A DNA stretch of 64,000 bases from Bradyrhizobium sp. Y36. GTDB taxonomy: Bacteria > Pseudomonadota > Alphaproteobacteria > Rhizobiales > Xanthobacteraceae. Shown here piece by piece: positions 1-9,188 of the stretch. The notes beneath the pieces are model-generated. The model saw nothing but the letters and a program-made list of their open reading frames with translations, did no database searches and was not told the DNA's origin. Where the stretch lies: the NCBI RefSeq assembly GCF_002531575.1, contig NZ_NWTI01000004.1:186001-250000 (forward strand). Direction: 5' to 3'. Within the stretch, counting starts at the first letter, position 1; the number at the start of each line of letters is the position of its first letter. Position numbers and translations under genes: made by a program.

Positions 1-342
1 GACGAGACGGCCCTGACGGTAGATGTCCGGATTGGTCAGATCGACGGTCAGCGACGAATTGTCGTCGCGCAAATTGGAACCGAGCAGCAGCGGCTGGAGA
101 TCGTCGAGCACGAGCTCCAGCCGCGCCAGATAGCGCGTGTCGTGGTGGAACAGACCGTCCGGACCGCCGGCCGAGGCGCCGATATCGCCATGGCTGTCGA
201 GCACGATGAACATGTCGTCGTGCTTGAGGGACCGCCGCGGCCGGGCGGATGGCCCGGTCATGGGAATGTAGAAGGGCTGCTCCGCAACCTGTTCGGAGGT
301 GTGCGTCACGGAGACGAATTGGGCTACGGCTTCGGCCGACAT
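1..342 (-). CDS. Amylo-alpha-1,6-glucosidase / glycogen debranching protein, N-terminal part (runs off window)
   Basis: Only the first 114 codons are in the window; the C-terminus lies beyond base 1. The visible part has the pattern of the bacterial glycogen-debranching N-terminal domain: a KHDDMFIVLDSHGDI stretch near residue 40, a GGPDGLFHHDTRYLARLEL stretch near residues 58-76, and LLLGSN near residue 85. Proteins with this N-terminus usually carry a C-terminal alpha/alpha-barrel acting on alpha-1,6-linked glucan. The ATG is preceded by AGGGGAG. It lies 58 bp downstream of the ABC exporter gene on the same strand, so co-transcription is likely. The divergent glycosyltransferase suggests a shared polysaccharide or glucan theme. 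Family assignment is from remembered similarity; catalytic residues are out of view. Confidence 0.85.
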   Translation of the reverse strand, partial: MSAEAVAQFVSVTHTSEQVAEQPFYIPMTGPSARPRRSLKHDDMFIVLDSHGDIGASAGGPDGLFHHDTRYLARLELVLDDLQPLLLGSNLRDDNSSLTVDLTNPDIYRQGRLV

Positions 343-400
343 GAGCTGCTCCCCTGCGCTTGTTTCGAAACGCAACCGACTCAACAACGCGACTGTGGGT

Positions 401-2164
401 TTACGCGGCGGCTTGCGCGAGCCGGCTCATTTCCTGCGTGACCAGCTCGCGATATGGCCCGTGGCCCTGCATCAGGCGCTCCGGCGAGCCATCCTCGATG
501 ATCTTACCATGCCTCAGCACCACCACGCGGTCGAAATTGCGCAGCGTCGCGAGCCGGTGCGCGATCGCGATCACGGTGCGTCCGCGCATCAGGCGCGACA
601 GCGCCTCGCGGATGGCCTCCTCGGACTCGCTGTCGAGCGCCGCGGTCGCCTCATCCAGCAACAGGATCGGCGCGTCCTTCAGGAAAGCGCGCGCGATCGC
701 GATGCGCTGACGCTGGCCGCCGGACATCTTGACGCCGCGGTCGCCGACCATGGTGTCGAGCCCCTCGGGCAGGCTCTCGACGAAATCGCAGCGCGCCGCG
801 ATCGCGGCGCGCAGCACCTCGTCGTCGGTCGCGTTCGGCCGGCCGTAGCGGATGTTCTCGCGGATCGAGCGGTGGAACAGGGAAATGTCCTGCGGCACGA
901 CGGAGATCGCCTCGCGCAGGCTCTGCTGTGTGACCATCGAAATATCCTGACCGTCGATGGTGATGCTGCCCTCGTCGGTATCGTAGAAGCGCTGGAGCAG
1001 CGTGAACAGCGTGGACTTGCCGCCGCCGGACTGGCCGACCAGGCCGACGCGCTGGCCGGGCTGGAGCCGCAGGCTGAACCGCTCGAAGATCTTCTCTCCG
1101 CCGGGATAGCCGAAGGTGACGTTGTTGAACGCGATCGCCGCACCGCTCTTCACCAGCGGCTCGGCGTCGGGGTGATCGCGCAGCTCGTGCGGCACCAGCA
1201 GCGTGGCGATCGCCTCGGTCAGCCGCGCGACGTGCTGGGTGACGTCGACCAGCGCCACCGCGAGATCGCGCGTCGCGTTGAGAATGGAAAGGCCGAGGGT
1301 GCAGACCAGCACCACGTCGCCAGTGGTCGCCTCGCCCTTCTGCCAGAGCGTGATCGCCCAGGCCATCAGCGCCACCGTCAGAAGCACGGTAACGCCAGCA
1401 TGGGTGAGGCGCAGCTTCTCCAGATAGCGAAGGCTCCGGCCGCGCGCGGTGAGCTCCCGGTTCACGGTCGCGTCGAACCGCTCGTGCTCGTGGCTGATGC
1501 CGCAGAACGCGCGGACCAGCGGCATGTTGCTGATGACATCGATCATCTCGCCATCCACCACGGCCGCCTTGTCGGCGAAATCGTCATGCAGCGGCTTGCC
1601 CGCGGCAGCGAGGCGGAACATCGCGATCACCATGCCGCCGGCAATCACGATCAGGCCGAGCGCCATGTAGGGACTGACGGTTCCAATCAAGGCGATGGCC
1701 GCAATTGTGGCAATGCACGGCGGCAGCACGTTCCATACGAACATGTTCTCGACCGTGAACACCGCATTCGACGTCGCCGTGATGCGGCTCGTCAGCATGC
1801 CCGGCATCCGGTCCGAGAAGTAGCTCGGCGCATGGCCGGTCAGATGACGAAATATGTCACGTCGTAAATCACCCGTGACACGAACGAAGGTGAAGCTCGC
1901 CGTCCAGCTCGCAATCCGCCACAGGAAGTTGTCGGCAGTGATTAGCGACATGAGTAAAATGAATGCCAGCCATACGCCGCCGCCCTGCGAAGGGCCCGCA
2001 GACAAGGCGTCGACAAGGGCCTTGACCCCGTACTGGGTGCCTACTGAGCAGGCAACCGCTGCAACCACCGCGGTCAGGATCACCAGATGCGAAGCCATTC
2101 GCATCCGGAGATAGCGCAGGACAAAGGCAAATGGCCTGCGCGAATATCCAGAAAGATGATCCAT
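401..2164 (-). CDS. ABC exporter, fused membrane and ATPase half-transporter
   Basis: A 587-residue half-transporter of the MsbA/LmrA type. Residues about 20-320 form the six-helix export domain. The ATPase domain follows, with Walker A GQSGGGKST near 378-386, a Q-loop region, the signature MSGGQRQR near 480, Walker B ILLLDEATAAL near 500 and the H-loop AIAHRLATL near 535. Such proteins work as dimers in the inner membrane and export lipids, glycans or drugs; the substrate cannot be read from sequence. It is the first gene of a minus-strand pair with the debranching-type gene and is divergent from a glycosyltransferase, so a glycan or glycolipid substrate is a reasonable guess only. The sequence looks intact. 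Confidence 0.93.
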   Translation of the reverse strand: MDHLSGYSRRPFAFVLRYLRMRMASHLVILTAVVAAVACSVGTQYGVKALVDALSAGPSQGGGVWLAFILLMSLITADNFLWRIASWTASFTFVRVTGDLRRDIFRHLTGHAPSYFSDRMPGMLTSRITATSNAVFTVENMFVWNVLPPCIATIAAIALIGTVSPYMALGLIVIAGGMVIAMFRLAAAGKPLHDDFADKAAVVDGEMIDVISNMPLVRAFCGISHEHERFDATVNRELTARGRSLRYLEKLRLTHAGVTVLLTVALMAWAITLWQKGEATTGDVVLVCTLGLSILNATRDLAVALVDVTQHVARLTEAIATLLVPHELRDHPDAEPLVKSGAAIAFNNVTFGYPGGEKIFERFSLRLQPGQRVGLVGQSGGGKSTLFTLLQRFYDTDEGSITIDGQDISMVTQQSLREAISVVPQDISLFHRSIRENIRYGRPNATDDEVLRAAIAARCDFVESLPEGLDTMVGDRGVKMSGGQRQRIAIARAFLKDAPILLLDEATAALDSESEEAIREALSRLMRGRTVIAIAHRLATLRNFDRVVVLRHGKIIEDGSPERLMQGHGPYRELVTQEMSRLAQAAA

Positions 2165-2337
2165 ATGGCTATCGCCCCATTTTGTTGATTTTCATTTTGT
2201 TATCGACTGAACATCGACCAGTTCGCCCCGGTTCCGGGCAACGTCATCACGACATGCGGATGCGGACGATCTGCGAAGATGTGATGGCAGCATCGCGACG
2301 AATACCGGACGTGTCGAATAAGTAACGTTCGGGGGAA

Positions 2338-2362
2338 GGAACTTCGCAAGTGCGGGAACGTT
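2338..2362 (+). promoter_or_regulatory. Candidate sigma-EcfG (general stress response) promoter
   Basis: GGAAC at 2338-2342 and CGTT at 2359-2362 are separated by exactly 16 bases, matching the GGAAC-N16/17-CGTT consensus of alphaproteobacterial EcfG promoters. The -10 element sits inside a perfect 12-base palindrome, GGGAACGTTCCC, at 2354-2365. The glycosyltransferase start codon is about 70 bases downstream. Sequence match only. Confidence 0.6.
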
Positions 2363-2434
2363 CCCCTCGCTGGCATTGCCGGTGCCGGCACGCGGGGGCT
2401 TCTACGATCATGATCGCACAAAGGAGAAGGTGAG

Positions 2435-3505
2435 ATGCGCATCGCGCAGGTTGCTCCGTTGACGGAGGCTGTTCCACCCAAGCTGTATGGCGGCACCGAG
2501 CGGGTGGTGCACTGGTTGACGGAAGAGCTCGTGGCCCTTGGACACGATGTGACGCTGTTCGCCAGCGGCGACTCGCAGACCTCGGCAAAGCTGGATGCGC
2601 TATGGCCCAGGGCGCTACGCCTCGACGGTTCCGTGCGCGACCCCAACGCGCTGCACATGGTGCTGCTGGAGCGCGTGCGGCAGAAATGTGACGACGAGGA
2701 GTTCGACTTCCTCCACTTTCATCTCGACTACTATCCCTGGTCGCTGTTCCACCGGCAGCCGACGCCGTTCTTGACCACGCTGCACGGCCGGCTCGATCTG
2801 CCGGAGCATCAGCCGGTCTTCAACACCTTCTCCAAGATGCCCGTCGTCTCGATCTCCAATGCGCAGCGCCGTCCGGTGCCGCAGGCAAACTGGGTGAAGA
2901 CGATTTACCATGGCTTGCCGGAGAACCTGCTGACGCCGAAGCCGACAAAGCAGGAATATCTCGCCGTGCTCGGCCGCATCGCGCCGGAGAAGGGCGTCGA
3001 TCGCGCCATCAAGATCGCATCCCATTGCGGCATTCCGCTCAAGATCGCAGCCAAGGTCGATCGCGCCGACCAGGATTACTACGACGAGCTGATCCGTCCC
3101 ATGATCGAGAACAATCCGCTGGTGGAGTTCATCGGCGAGATCAGCGATCACGAGAAATCGGATTTCCTCAGCGGTGCGCTCGGGCTTCTGCTGCCGATCG
3201 ACTGGCCGGAGCCGTTCGGCCTCGTGATGATCGAGGCGATGGCGTGCGGAACACCCGTCGTCGCTTTCAACCGCGGCTCGGTGCCCGAGATCATCGACGA
3301 AGGCCTGACCGGGTTCGTGGTCGAGGACGTGCTCAGCGCAGCCGGCGTCGTCGGCCGCCTCGGGCAACTCGACCGCGCCGCGATCCGCAGGCAGTTCGAG
3401 ACGCGTTTCACGGCGCGGCGCATGGCGCTGGACTATCTCGCAGCCTACCGCAGCCTCGCCGAGGAAAAGGCGCCGCGGATCAAGCTGGTGAGCAGCGCGG
3501 AGTAA
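2435..3505 (+). CDS. Glycosyltransferase family 4 (GT-B fold)
   Basis: A 356-residue retaining glycosyltransferase. The N-terminal Rossmann half begins RIAQVAPLTEAVPPKLYGG, with a GGTER acceptor loop near residue 20. The C-terminal half has LGRIAPEKGVDRAI near residues 180-195 and the family E-x7-E motif in EPFGLVMIEAMACGTPVVA near residues 258-276, where the sugar nucleotide binds. It is probably cytoplasmic; no signal peptide is visible. Donor and acceptor are unknown. The start has an AAGGAGAAGG ribosome binding site. A sigma-EcfG type promoter upstream suggests induction under general stress. The gene diverges from an ABC exporter and a glucan-debranching homologue, which would fit storage or envelope glycan remodelling. 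Confidence 0.92.
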   Translation: MRIAQVAPLTEAVPPKLYGGTERVVHWLTEELVALGHDVTLFASGDSQTSAKLDALWPRALRLDGSVRDPNALHMVLLERVRQKCDDEEFDFLHFHLDYYPWSLFHRQPTPFLTTLHGRLDLPEHQPVFNTFSKMPVVSISNAQRRPVPQANWVKTIYHGLPENLLTPKPTKQEYLAVLGRIAPEKGVDRAIKIASHCGIPLKIAAKVDRADQDYYDELIRPMIENNPLVEFIGEISDHEKSDFLSGALGLLLPIDWPEPFGLVMIEAMACGTPVVAFNRGSVPEIIDEGLTGFVVEDVLSAAGVVGRLGQLDRAAIRRQFETRFTARRMALDYLAAYRSLAEEKAPRIKLVSSAE

Positions 3506-3527
3506 GGGCGGCCGCAACCGCAACTGT

Positions 3528-3700
3528 GGTCCCGGACAAGCGCGCCTTCAGCGCGCGCCGATCCGGGACCCCTACTCCGCAGCATTGGCTTTGCGAAGGC
3601 TCGGAGTTACCAGCCAGCGCCCAAAGCACTTCCTGTGGCGATGGGTCGCCGCCTTCGCGGAGACGACAGCGGAGTGTGACGCGCCCTCAGCGCGTCAACC
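3528..3700. repeat. Intergenic palindromic repeat sequence between convergent genes
   Basis: The 206 bp between the glycosyltransferase and alkyl sulfatase stops contains no credible gene. It holds an inverted repeat with arms GGTCCCGGA (3528-3536) and TCCGGGACC (3562-3570). After it comes a stretch around 3630-3680 rich in CGATGGGTCGCCGCCTTCGC-like sequence, of a kind I remember as dispersed in Bradyrhizobium intergenic DNA. It may act as a bidirectional terminator. Confidence 0.5.
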
Positions 3701-3711
3701 CGGGCTTCCCC

Positions 3712-5640
3712 CTACCGCACCACTGCCCGCTTCGGCTCCACGATCTCGAACATTCTCGGGAATTCGTCCATCAGGACCATCAGTTCGGCAAGCTTCATGG
3801 GATTGCCCGACAGCTTGACCTTGCCGGCAGCCACCGCCTCCGGGAAGCTCGTCAGCTTCGCGATGACCTCATCGAGCGTAGCGCGCGCCAGCGTGAAGCT
3901 GGCGTCGGCACTCTCCGCCTGCACGCCCTCGGTATAAGTGAGCGCGCAGTTCTCGAGGTTGAGCACGAAGGTCTCGCCGGTGTCGGAAAAGCGCCAGTTC
4001 AAGACGATGTGCTTGCCTTCCGCCTTGGGGCCGTTGAGGCGAATCCCAAGCACGTCCCAGAGCTGGGAGGTGCGCAGCGCCGCCAGCGTCTCGCGCGGCA
4101 TCGGCGGCCGGGCCGGCACCTTCGGCATGCCCTGGCGCAATTCCTGCGCGCCGAACAGATAGGCATTGCGCCAGGTCGCGCTCTCGGCGGCGTAGCCGAG
4201 CTGCTCCAGCGTGTCGGCGAGCAAACCGCGAGCCGCCGCATGATCAGGTTCGGCGAAGACAAGATGGCTGAGTGCCTGCGCGACGAAGCGAAACTCCCCC
4301 TTGTCGAAATCGGTGTGCGCCCGCGCCAGGATCGCGTCCGCGCCGCCCATGTATTCGACATATTTCCTGCCTGACTCGACCGGCGGCAACGGATCGAGAT
4401 TGACCGGGTTGGCGTCGTACCAGCCGAGATATTTCTGGTAGATCGCCTTCACATTGTGCCGGATATGGCCGTAATAGCCGCGGCCGTGCCAGGCGCCCTC
4501 CAGGCTGTTCGGCAGCCGGATGGTCTCGGCGATCTCGGCCGCGGTGAGACCGTGGTTCATCAGGCGGATGGTCTGGTCGTGCGCGAATTTGTAGAGGTCG
4601 CGCTGCTGGCGGATCATCGTTCCGATGCGCTCGCGTCCCCATACCGGCCAGTGATGCTGACCGCACATCGCCTCCGCCTTGCCGTCCCACAGTTGCAACG
4701 CCTCGCCCAGATATTTCGACCAGGCCAGTGCATCGCGTACATCGGCGCCGCGGAACGGCAGCAGATTGTGGAAGTTGTGGGTGCAGTTCTCGGCGAGGTT
4801 CAACAGCTTGTAGCGCGGGATGAAGAAGTGCATCTCCGCCGGTGCTTCGCTGTTCGGCGCCATCTGGAATTCGAATTCGACGCCGTCGATGACGCGCCTG
4901 TCGCCGGTCGCCATGATCAGATCGGTCGGGCGCAGCAGCGCAACCGATCCTGCCGCCATCGACTTGCCGAGCCCGCAATCGACCTGCCCCCGCGGCCCCT
5001 TGGCGAGCAGCGGCCCGAACTGGTACTGCGCCCGGCGCAGCATGGCCGGTCCCGCGATGATGTTCTCGGAGACGGCGTGCTCCATGAACAGGTTCGGTGC
5101 GATGATGGGCACGCGGCCGGTGGCGAGCGCATCCTCCTCCAGCACGCCGCGCGCGCCGCCCCAATGGTCGGTGTGGGTGTGCGTGAAGATGACGGCGGCA
5201 ACCGGCTTCAGGCCACGGTGCTTGAAGTAGAGATCGAGTGCAGCCCGCGCCCCCTCGATCGAGGTCAGGGTGTCGACGACGATGACGCCGTTGTCGCTCT
5301 CGATCAGCGTCATGTTGGCGATGTCGAGCCCGCGCACCTGGTAGACGCCGGGCACGACCTCGAACAGGCCATGCTGCATGTTGAGCCGCGACTGCCGCCA
5401 CAGGCTCGGATTGACCGTCGGCGGCGCCTGGTCAGCCGACAGGAAGTCGTAGGGCTCGAGGCTCCAGACCGTCCGCCCCTGCGGATTTGATATCTTCGCC
5501 TGCTCGATCGTGCCGAGGAAGCCGCGCGCGGCATCGTCGAAATCCCGCCTGTCGGAAAACGGCAGCGCGTTCAGCATCGCCGCCTGCTGCGCGATGACGG
5601 ACGGCGTCGCGTCCTTCGGCTCGTTGCTGATGTCGATCAT
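3712..5640 (-). CDS. Alkyl/aryl-sulfatase of the metallo-beta-lactamase fold (SdsA1/BDS1 type)
   Basis: A 642-residue enzyme predicted to hydrolyse alkyl sulfate esters such as SDS, releasing sulfate and alcohol. The dizinc site is visible as THTHTDHWGG (His154, His156, Asp158, His159). Later metal ligands lie around EHAVSENIIAGPAM and the ENCTHNFHNLL segment. The middle of the protein matches the family dimerisation region, and the last 120 residues resemble the SCP2-like lipid-binding domain that ends these enzymes. The start is the ATG with GGGAGGGG just upstream; a further in-frame ATG ten codons earlier lacks a site. No signal peptide is seen, so it is probably cytoplasmic, unlike secreted SdsA1. 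Confidence 0.92.
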   Translation of the reverse strand: MIDISNEPKDATPSVIAQQAAMLNALPFSDRRDFDDAARGFLGTIEQAKISNPQGRTVWSLEPYDFLSADQAPPTVNPSLWRQSRLNMQHGLFEVVPGVYQVRGLDIANMTLIESDNGVIVVDTLTSIEGARAALDLYFKHRGLKPVAAVIFTHTHTDHWGGARGVLEEDALATGRVPIIAPNLFMEHAVSENIIAGPAMLRRAQYQFGPLLAKGPRGQVDCGLGKSMAAGSVALLRPTDLIMATGDRRVIDGVEFEFQMAPNSEAPAEMHFFIPRYKLLNLAENCTHNFHNLLPFRGADVRDALAWSKYLGEALQLWDGKAEAMCGQHHWPVWGRERIGTMIRQQRDLYKFAHDQTIRLMNHGLTAAEIAETIRLPNSLEGAWHGRGYYGHIRHNVKAIYQKYLGWYDANPVNLDPLPPVESGRKYVEYMGGADAILARAHTDFDKGEFRFVAQALSHLVFAEPDHAAARGLLADTLEQLGYAAESATWRNAYLFGAQELRQGMPKVPARPPMPRETLAALRTSQLWDVLGIRLNGPKAEGKHIVLNWRFSDTGETFVLNLENCALTYTEGVQAESADASFTLARATLDEVIAKLTSFPEAVAAGKVKLSGNPMKLAELMVLMDEFPRMFEIVEPKRAVVR

Positions 5641-5779
5641 GTTTTCCCCTCCCGGCCGGCTGCGCGGCATCTAACCGCATCTCGCGATCGATTGCCATAA
5701 CCGGTGGAGACGAAAGGACGGCGGATGTCTCGTCTTCCCTTTTCCCGCTCGCGAGAGGAGCTGGCACCGTCCACGCCGC

Positions 5780-6934
5780 TTATGCGGCCAGTCCTTCGGT
5801 CATCGCCGTTGCAACACCCGCTTCCGCCACCCGCAACTCCCGCGCCAGCACATAGCCGCCGCGACGTTGCTTGGCCCGGTATAGCGCCTTGTCGGAGCGC
5901 GACAGCAGCGCGTCGGCGGTGCGCCCGTCGTCCGGCGCGACGGCAACGCCGACGCTGACTCCGAGCTCGATCTCCTGTCCGTCGACCTCGTACGGCGCGC
6001 TGATCGACTCCACGATGCGCCGCGCCATCGCCTCCGCATCGGCCGCCGCGCCCTGGACCAGGACGAATTCATCGCCGCCCATGCGGATCAACAGGTCGTC
6101 TTGCGTGACGAGCGCCTGGAGCCTTCCTGCGACCTGTTTCAGCAGCGCATCGCCGGTGGGATGGCCGAACCGGTCGTTGGCCTCCTTGAAGCGGTCGAGA
6201 TCGAGCGTATGGACCGCAACCATCCCGGCTGACAGCATCAGGGGCAGGTCCGTCATCAGCACCGAGCGGTTGGATACGCCGGTCATCGAATCCGAGCGCG
6301 CGAGCTGCTCGAATTTGCGCTTCAGCGTAATCTGGCTGATCGAGGCGTTGAAGCTCAGCCGCACCATCTCGAAACTCGCGACCACGTACATCAGGATGAG
6401 GAGCCCAAGGCCGACGTGGCGCAGATCCGGCTGCATGAAAGTGACGATCGCAGTGGGACCGGCGATCGCAACCAGATCGAGCAGCGCCGCGACGGGACGC
6501 AGCGCCAGCCGCGCCACCACGCCGGCGCCGAAGCCGAATCCGATCCCGATCGCCATGACGGAGCAGAGCGCATCGCCCAGCACGATGCTGCGCGCGGCGA
6601 ACACGCCAAGCACCAACGCCGTCGCAACGGTGCCGGCAATATAAAGCCGCTCCCAGGTCGCGGCCTCGGTCCGAACGAGTTGCGGTGAACGCGCGAGACG
6701 ACGACGGAAGGCAAGAATTTCGAACAGACGGACGATTGCCACCACGACACCGGCGACCGTCAGGACCGCCGTCACCACGTCTCCGGTCTCGTAGGTCGTG
6801 ATGCCACCGACCATTGCAAGGCAGGCGGCCGCGAGAATGTTAGGCATCGTCGTGCCGTGAAGGCCCACGATGACTTCCAAATAGACGGCGTCGGAAATCG
6901 ACGCCCGTCCGGATTCCATTCTGTCGAAGAACAT
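5780..6934 (-). CDS. Membrane-anchored diguanylate cyclase (GGDEF)
   Basis: A 384-residue protein. The first 200 residues contain several hydrophobic segments, consistent with a multi-pass sensor, followed by a GGDEF domain. The active-site motif GGDEF is intact at residues 286-290, preceded by DLDRFKEANDRFGHPTGDALL. The allosteric inhibitory RxxD site is absent: the position nine residues before the motif is Thr rather than Arg, so product inhibition may be weak. The role is c-di-GMP synthesis at the inner membrane. The chosen ATG has GGGAG five bases upstream; the frame remains open 21 codons further, without a better site. It is monocistronic. Confidence 0.9.
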   Translation of the reverse strand: MFFDRMESGRASISDAVYLEVIVGLHGTTMPNILAAACLAMVGGITTYETGDVVTAVLTVAGVVVAIVRLFEILAFRRRLARSPQLVRTEAATWERLYIAGTVATALVLGVFAARSIVLGDALCSVMAIGIGFGFGAGVVARLALRPVAALLDLVAIAGPTAIVTFMQPDLRHVGLGLLILMYVVASFEMVRLSFNASISQITLKRKFEQLARSDSMTGVSNRSVLMTDLPLMLSAGMVAVHTLDLDRFKEANDRFGHPTGDALLKQVAGRLQALVTQDDLLIRMGGDEFVLVQGAAADAEAMARRIVESISAPYEVDGQEIELGVSVGVAVAPDDGRTADALLSRSDKALYRAKQRRGGYVLARELRVAEAGVATAMTEGLAA

Positions 6935-7007
6935 GCCAGCTCCCGTCTGCTGGCAAGGTTCTACCTCACATCGGTAAAAAGGGGTGCGTCGCACCACGCT
7001 TGCATTT

Positions 7008-7032
7008 TAACGCGCGGATTAACCGCGCGTTA
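7008..7032. repeat. Perfect inverted repeat upstream of the GGDEF gene, after the TRAP operon
   Basis: Arms TAACGCGCGG (7008-7017) and CCGCGCGTTA (7023-7032) flank the loop ATTAA. It lies just beyond the stop codon of the TRAP permease gene and 75 bases before the GGDEF start. No U-run follows on the minus strand, so it could be an RNA stability hairpin, a weak terminator or an operator. Confidence 0.45.
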
Positions 7033-7056
7033 GCCATGTGCGGTCCTTCACCCACG

Positions 7057-9090
7057 CTACATCCCCAGCAACCGCGGCAGCCACAGCGACAGACCGGGCC
7101 AATAGGTCACCACCACGAGGAAGCCCAGCATGGTCAGCAGCCATGGCCACACCGCGACCGTGAGCTCGGTGATGCCCATCTTGGCGATGCCCGAGGCCAC
7201 GTAGAGATTGAGGCCGACAGGCGGATGGCACAGGCCGACCTCCATGTTGACCGTCATCAGGATGCCGAAATGGATCGGATCGATGCCGAGCTTGATCGCG
7301 ACCGGAAACAGGATCGGGGCCATGATCAGAATGATCGAGGACGGCTCCATCACGTTGCCCGCCAGCAGCAGCAGCAGGTTGACGAGCAGCAGGAAGCCGA
7401 TCCACCCCAGGCCCTGGTCGATCATCCATTGCGCCAGCGCCTGCGGCACGTTCTCGTAGGTCATCAGGAACGAGAACAGCACGGCGTTGGTGATGATGTA
7501 GAGCAGCATCGCCGAAAGGTTGGCCGATGACAGCAGCACCCGCGGCACGTCCCGCAGCTTCAGATCCTTGTAGATGAACACCGCGACGATGAAGGCGTAG
7601 ACGGCGCTGACGGCGGCGGCTTCGGTCGGCGTGAACAGGCCGCTGTAGATTCCGCCGATCACGATCACGATCAGCAGGATGCCCCAGATCGACTTGCGGA
7701 AAGCGTCGAGACGCTGGAGGAATGTCGCCTTCGGCATCCGCGGATAGTCGTTGCGCCAGGCGCGATAGAACGTCGTGGCGCCGAGCAGCGAGGCCAGCAC
7801 CAATCCGGGCACGATGCCGGCGATGAAGAGCTTGCCGACCGAGCTGTTGGTGGAGACGGCGTAGAGCACCATCGGGATCGAGGGCGGAATCAGAATGCCG
7901 AGCGAGCCGGATGTCGTGATCACGCCGGCGCCGAACCGCTTCGGGAAGCCTTGCGCGACCATCGCGGGCAGGATCACCGAGCCGATCGCCACCACGGTCG
8001 CCGGCGAGGAGCCGGATATCGCCGCGAACAGCGCGCAGGCGACCACGCCCGACAGCGCGAGGCCGCCGTACCAATGACCGACCAGCGAGGTCGCAAAATT
8101 GATCATGCGCCGCGCAACGCCGCCATGGGTCAGGAAATTGCCGGCAAGGATGAAGAACGGGATCGCCATGATCTCGAAATTCTCGATGCCGGTGAACAGC
8201 TTCAGCGCCACCGATTCGGTTCGCACGTCGGTCAGCGTGAACATGAAGCTGAGCACGGTGAGACCGAGCGCGATCGAGATCGGCATGCCCGTCAACATCA
8301 AGGAGAGCAGAAGCGCGAACACGATGAGAACGCGCAGGCCCTGCGGCAGCGTGATGATATGGCCCGCATGCGCAAAGCACACGGCGACGATCAGCACCGG
8401 CAGCAGCATCAGGATCCAGCCGAGCGGGCTGCGCTCGTCGCGGACCACCTGGGTGGGCGTCACCGGCGCCGGATGCACCGGGTCCACCTCGACGCCTTCG
8501 ACGCCGGCCATGTCGTGATGCGGCAGCTCGCCGGTGCGATAGAACGACCAGGCGACCTGCAGGAAGCGGAAGCACATCAGGCCGGAGCCGAGCGGAATGG
8601 TGAGATACACCATCCACATCGGTGCTTCCAGATCGTTGGACTGCTGGCCGGTCTGCCACATCTGGCCGACGAAGGCGGCGCCGAAATAGGCGACGATGGC
8701 GGTGAAGAGCGCGCCGCACAGAAGGCCGAAGGTGATCACCCGTCGGCGCGATCCACCGGGAAGGATGTTGACCAGCACGTCGACGCCGACATGGATGCCG
8801 GTCCGCACGCCGTAGGCGGCGCCGAACTTGGCCATCCAGATGAACATGTAGATGCAGAGCTCCTGCGCCCAGGACAAATCGAGTGCGGCAAGCCAGACGA
8901 ACGCCGCGCGGGCGGGGACGGCCAGAAAGGAAAGGTTGCGGGCCTCCGCCCATTTGGCGATGTCGATCGACAGCCCGGCGCCGTAACGGTGCAGCACGGC
9001 GACGAAGATGAGCGACGTCGCGGCCGCGATCATCGTCGCGATCAGCCACTCCTCGAGATGATCGAGAAAACGATTCAGCACACGCAGCAA
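7057..9090 (-). CDS. TRAP transporter, fused small and large membrane subunits (DctQM)
   Basis: A 677-residue fusion. The N-terminal 200 or so residues match DctQ (four helices, with YMFIWMAKFGAAYGVRTGIHV). The rest is DctM with about twelve helices, including LIPPSIPMVLYAV and the C-terminal ILFPVAIKLGIDPIHFGI. It imports an organic acid using the sodium or proton gradient together with the periplasmic binding protein encoded 98 bases upstream. I chose the TTG at 9088-9090 because GGGGGGA sits just ahead; the frame is open to a GTG at 9150, but that codon falls in a predicted RNA hairpin. Substrate unknown. Confidence 0.9.
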   Translation of the reverse strand: MLRVLNRFLDHLEEWLIATMIAAATSLIFVAVLHRYGAGLSIDIAKWAEARNLSFLAVPARAAFVWLAALDLSWAQELCIYMFIWMAKFGAAYGVRTGIHVGVDVLVNILPGGSRRRVITFGLLCGALFTAIVAYFGAAFVGQMWQTGQQSNDLEAPMWMVYLTIPLGSGLMCFRFLQVAWSFYRTGELPHHDMAGVEGVEVDPVHPAPVTPTQVVRDERSPLGWILMLLPVLIVAVCFAHAGHIITLPQGLRVLIVFALLLSLMLTGMPISIALGLTVLSFMFTLTDVRTESVALKLFTGIENFEIMAIPFFILAGNFLTHGGVARRMINFATSLVGHWYGGLALSGVVACALFAAISGSSPATVVAIGSVILPAMVAQGFPKRFGAGVITTSGSLGILIPPSIPMVLYAVSTNSSVGKLFIAGIVPGLVLASLLGATTFYRAWRNDYPRMPKATFLQRLDAFRKSIWGILLIVIVIGGIYSGLFTPTEAAAVSAVYAFIVAVFIYKDLKLRDVPRVLLSSANLSAMLLYIITNAVLFSFLMTYENVPQALAQWMIDQGLGWIGFLLLVNLLLLLAGNVMEPSSIILIMAPILFPVAIKLGIDPIHFGILMTVNMEVGLCHPPVGLNLYVASGIAKMGITELTVAVWPWLLTMLGFLVVVTYWPGLSLWLPRLLGM

Positions 9091-9129
9091 CTTGGTCCCC
9101 CCAGCATTGGCTCGTCTTTTCAAGAGCGA

Positions 9130-9161
9130 AACGGCCGGGAGTGCGATCACCCCCGACCGTT
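9130..9161 (-). other. Intercistronic stem-loop between dctP and dctQM
   Basis: On the minus-strand transcript AACGGTCGGG (9161-9152) pairs with CCCGGCCGTT (9139-9130), ten pairs including one G-U wobble, with a twelve-base loop. It sits 28 bases after the dctP stop. No U-tract follows, so partial attenuation or 3' end protection of the binding-protein message is more likely than full termination. Confidence 0.5.
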
Positions 9162-9188
9162 GCTATTGTTCTTGTTAGGGCGCGGCCG

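Noticed and set aside
299..1867. Long plus-strand open frame (522 codons) opposite the ABC exporter
   Set aside because: It is the antisense of a protein with complete Walker A, signature and Walker B motifs; high-GC DNA keeps such frames open. No domain is visible in it.
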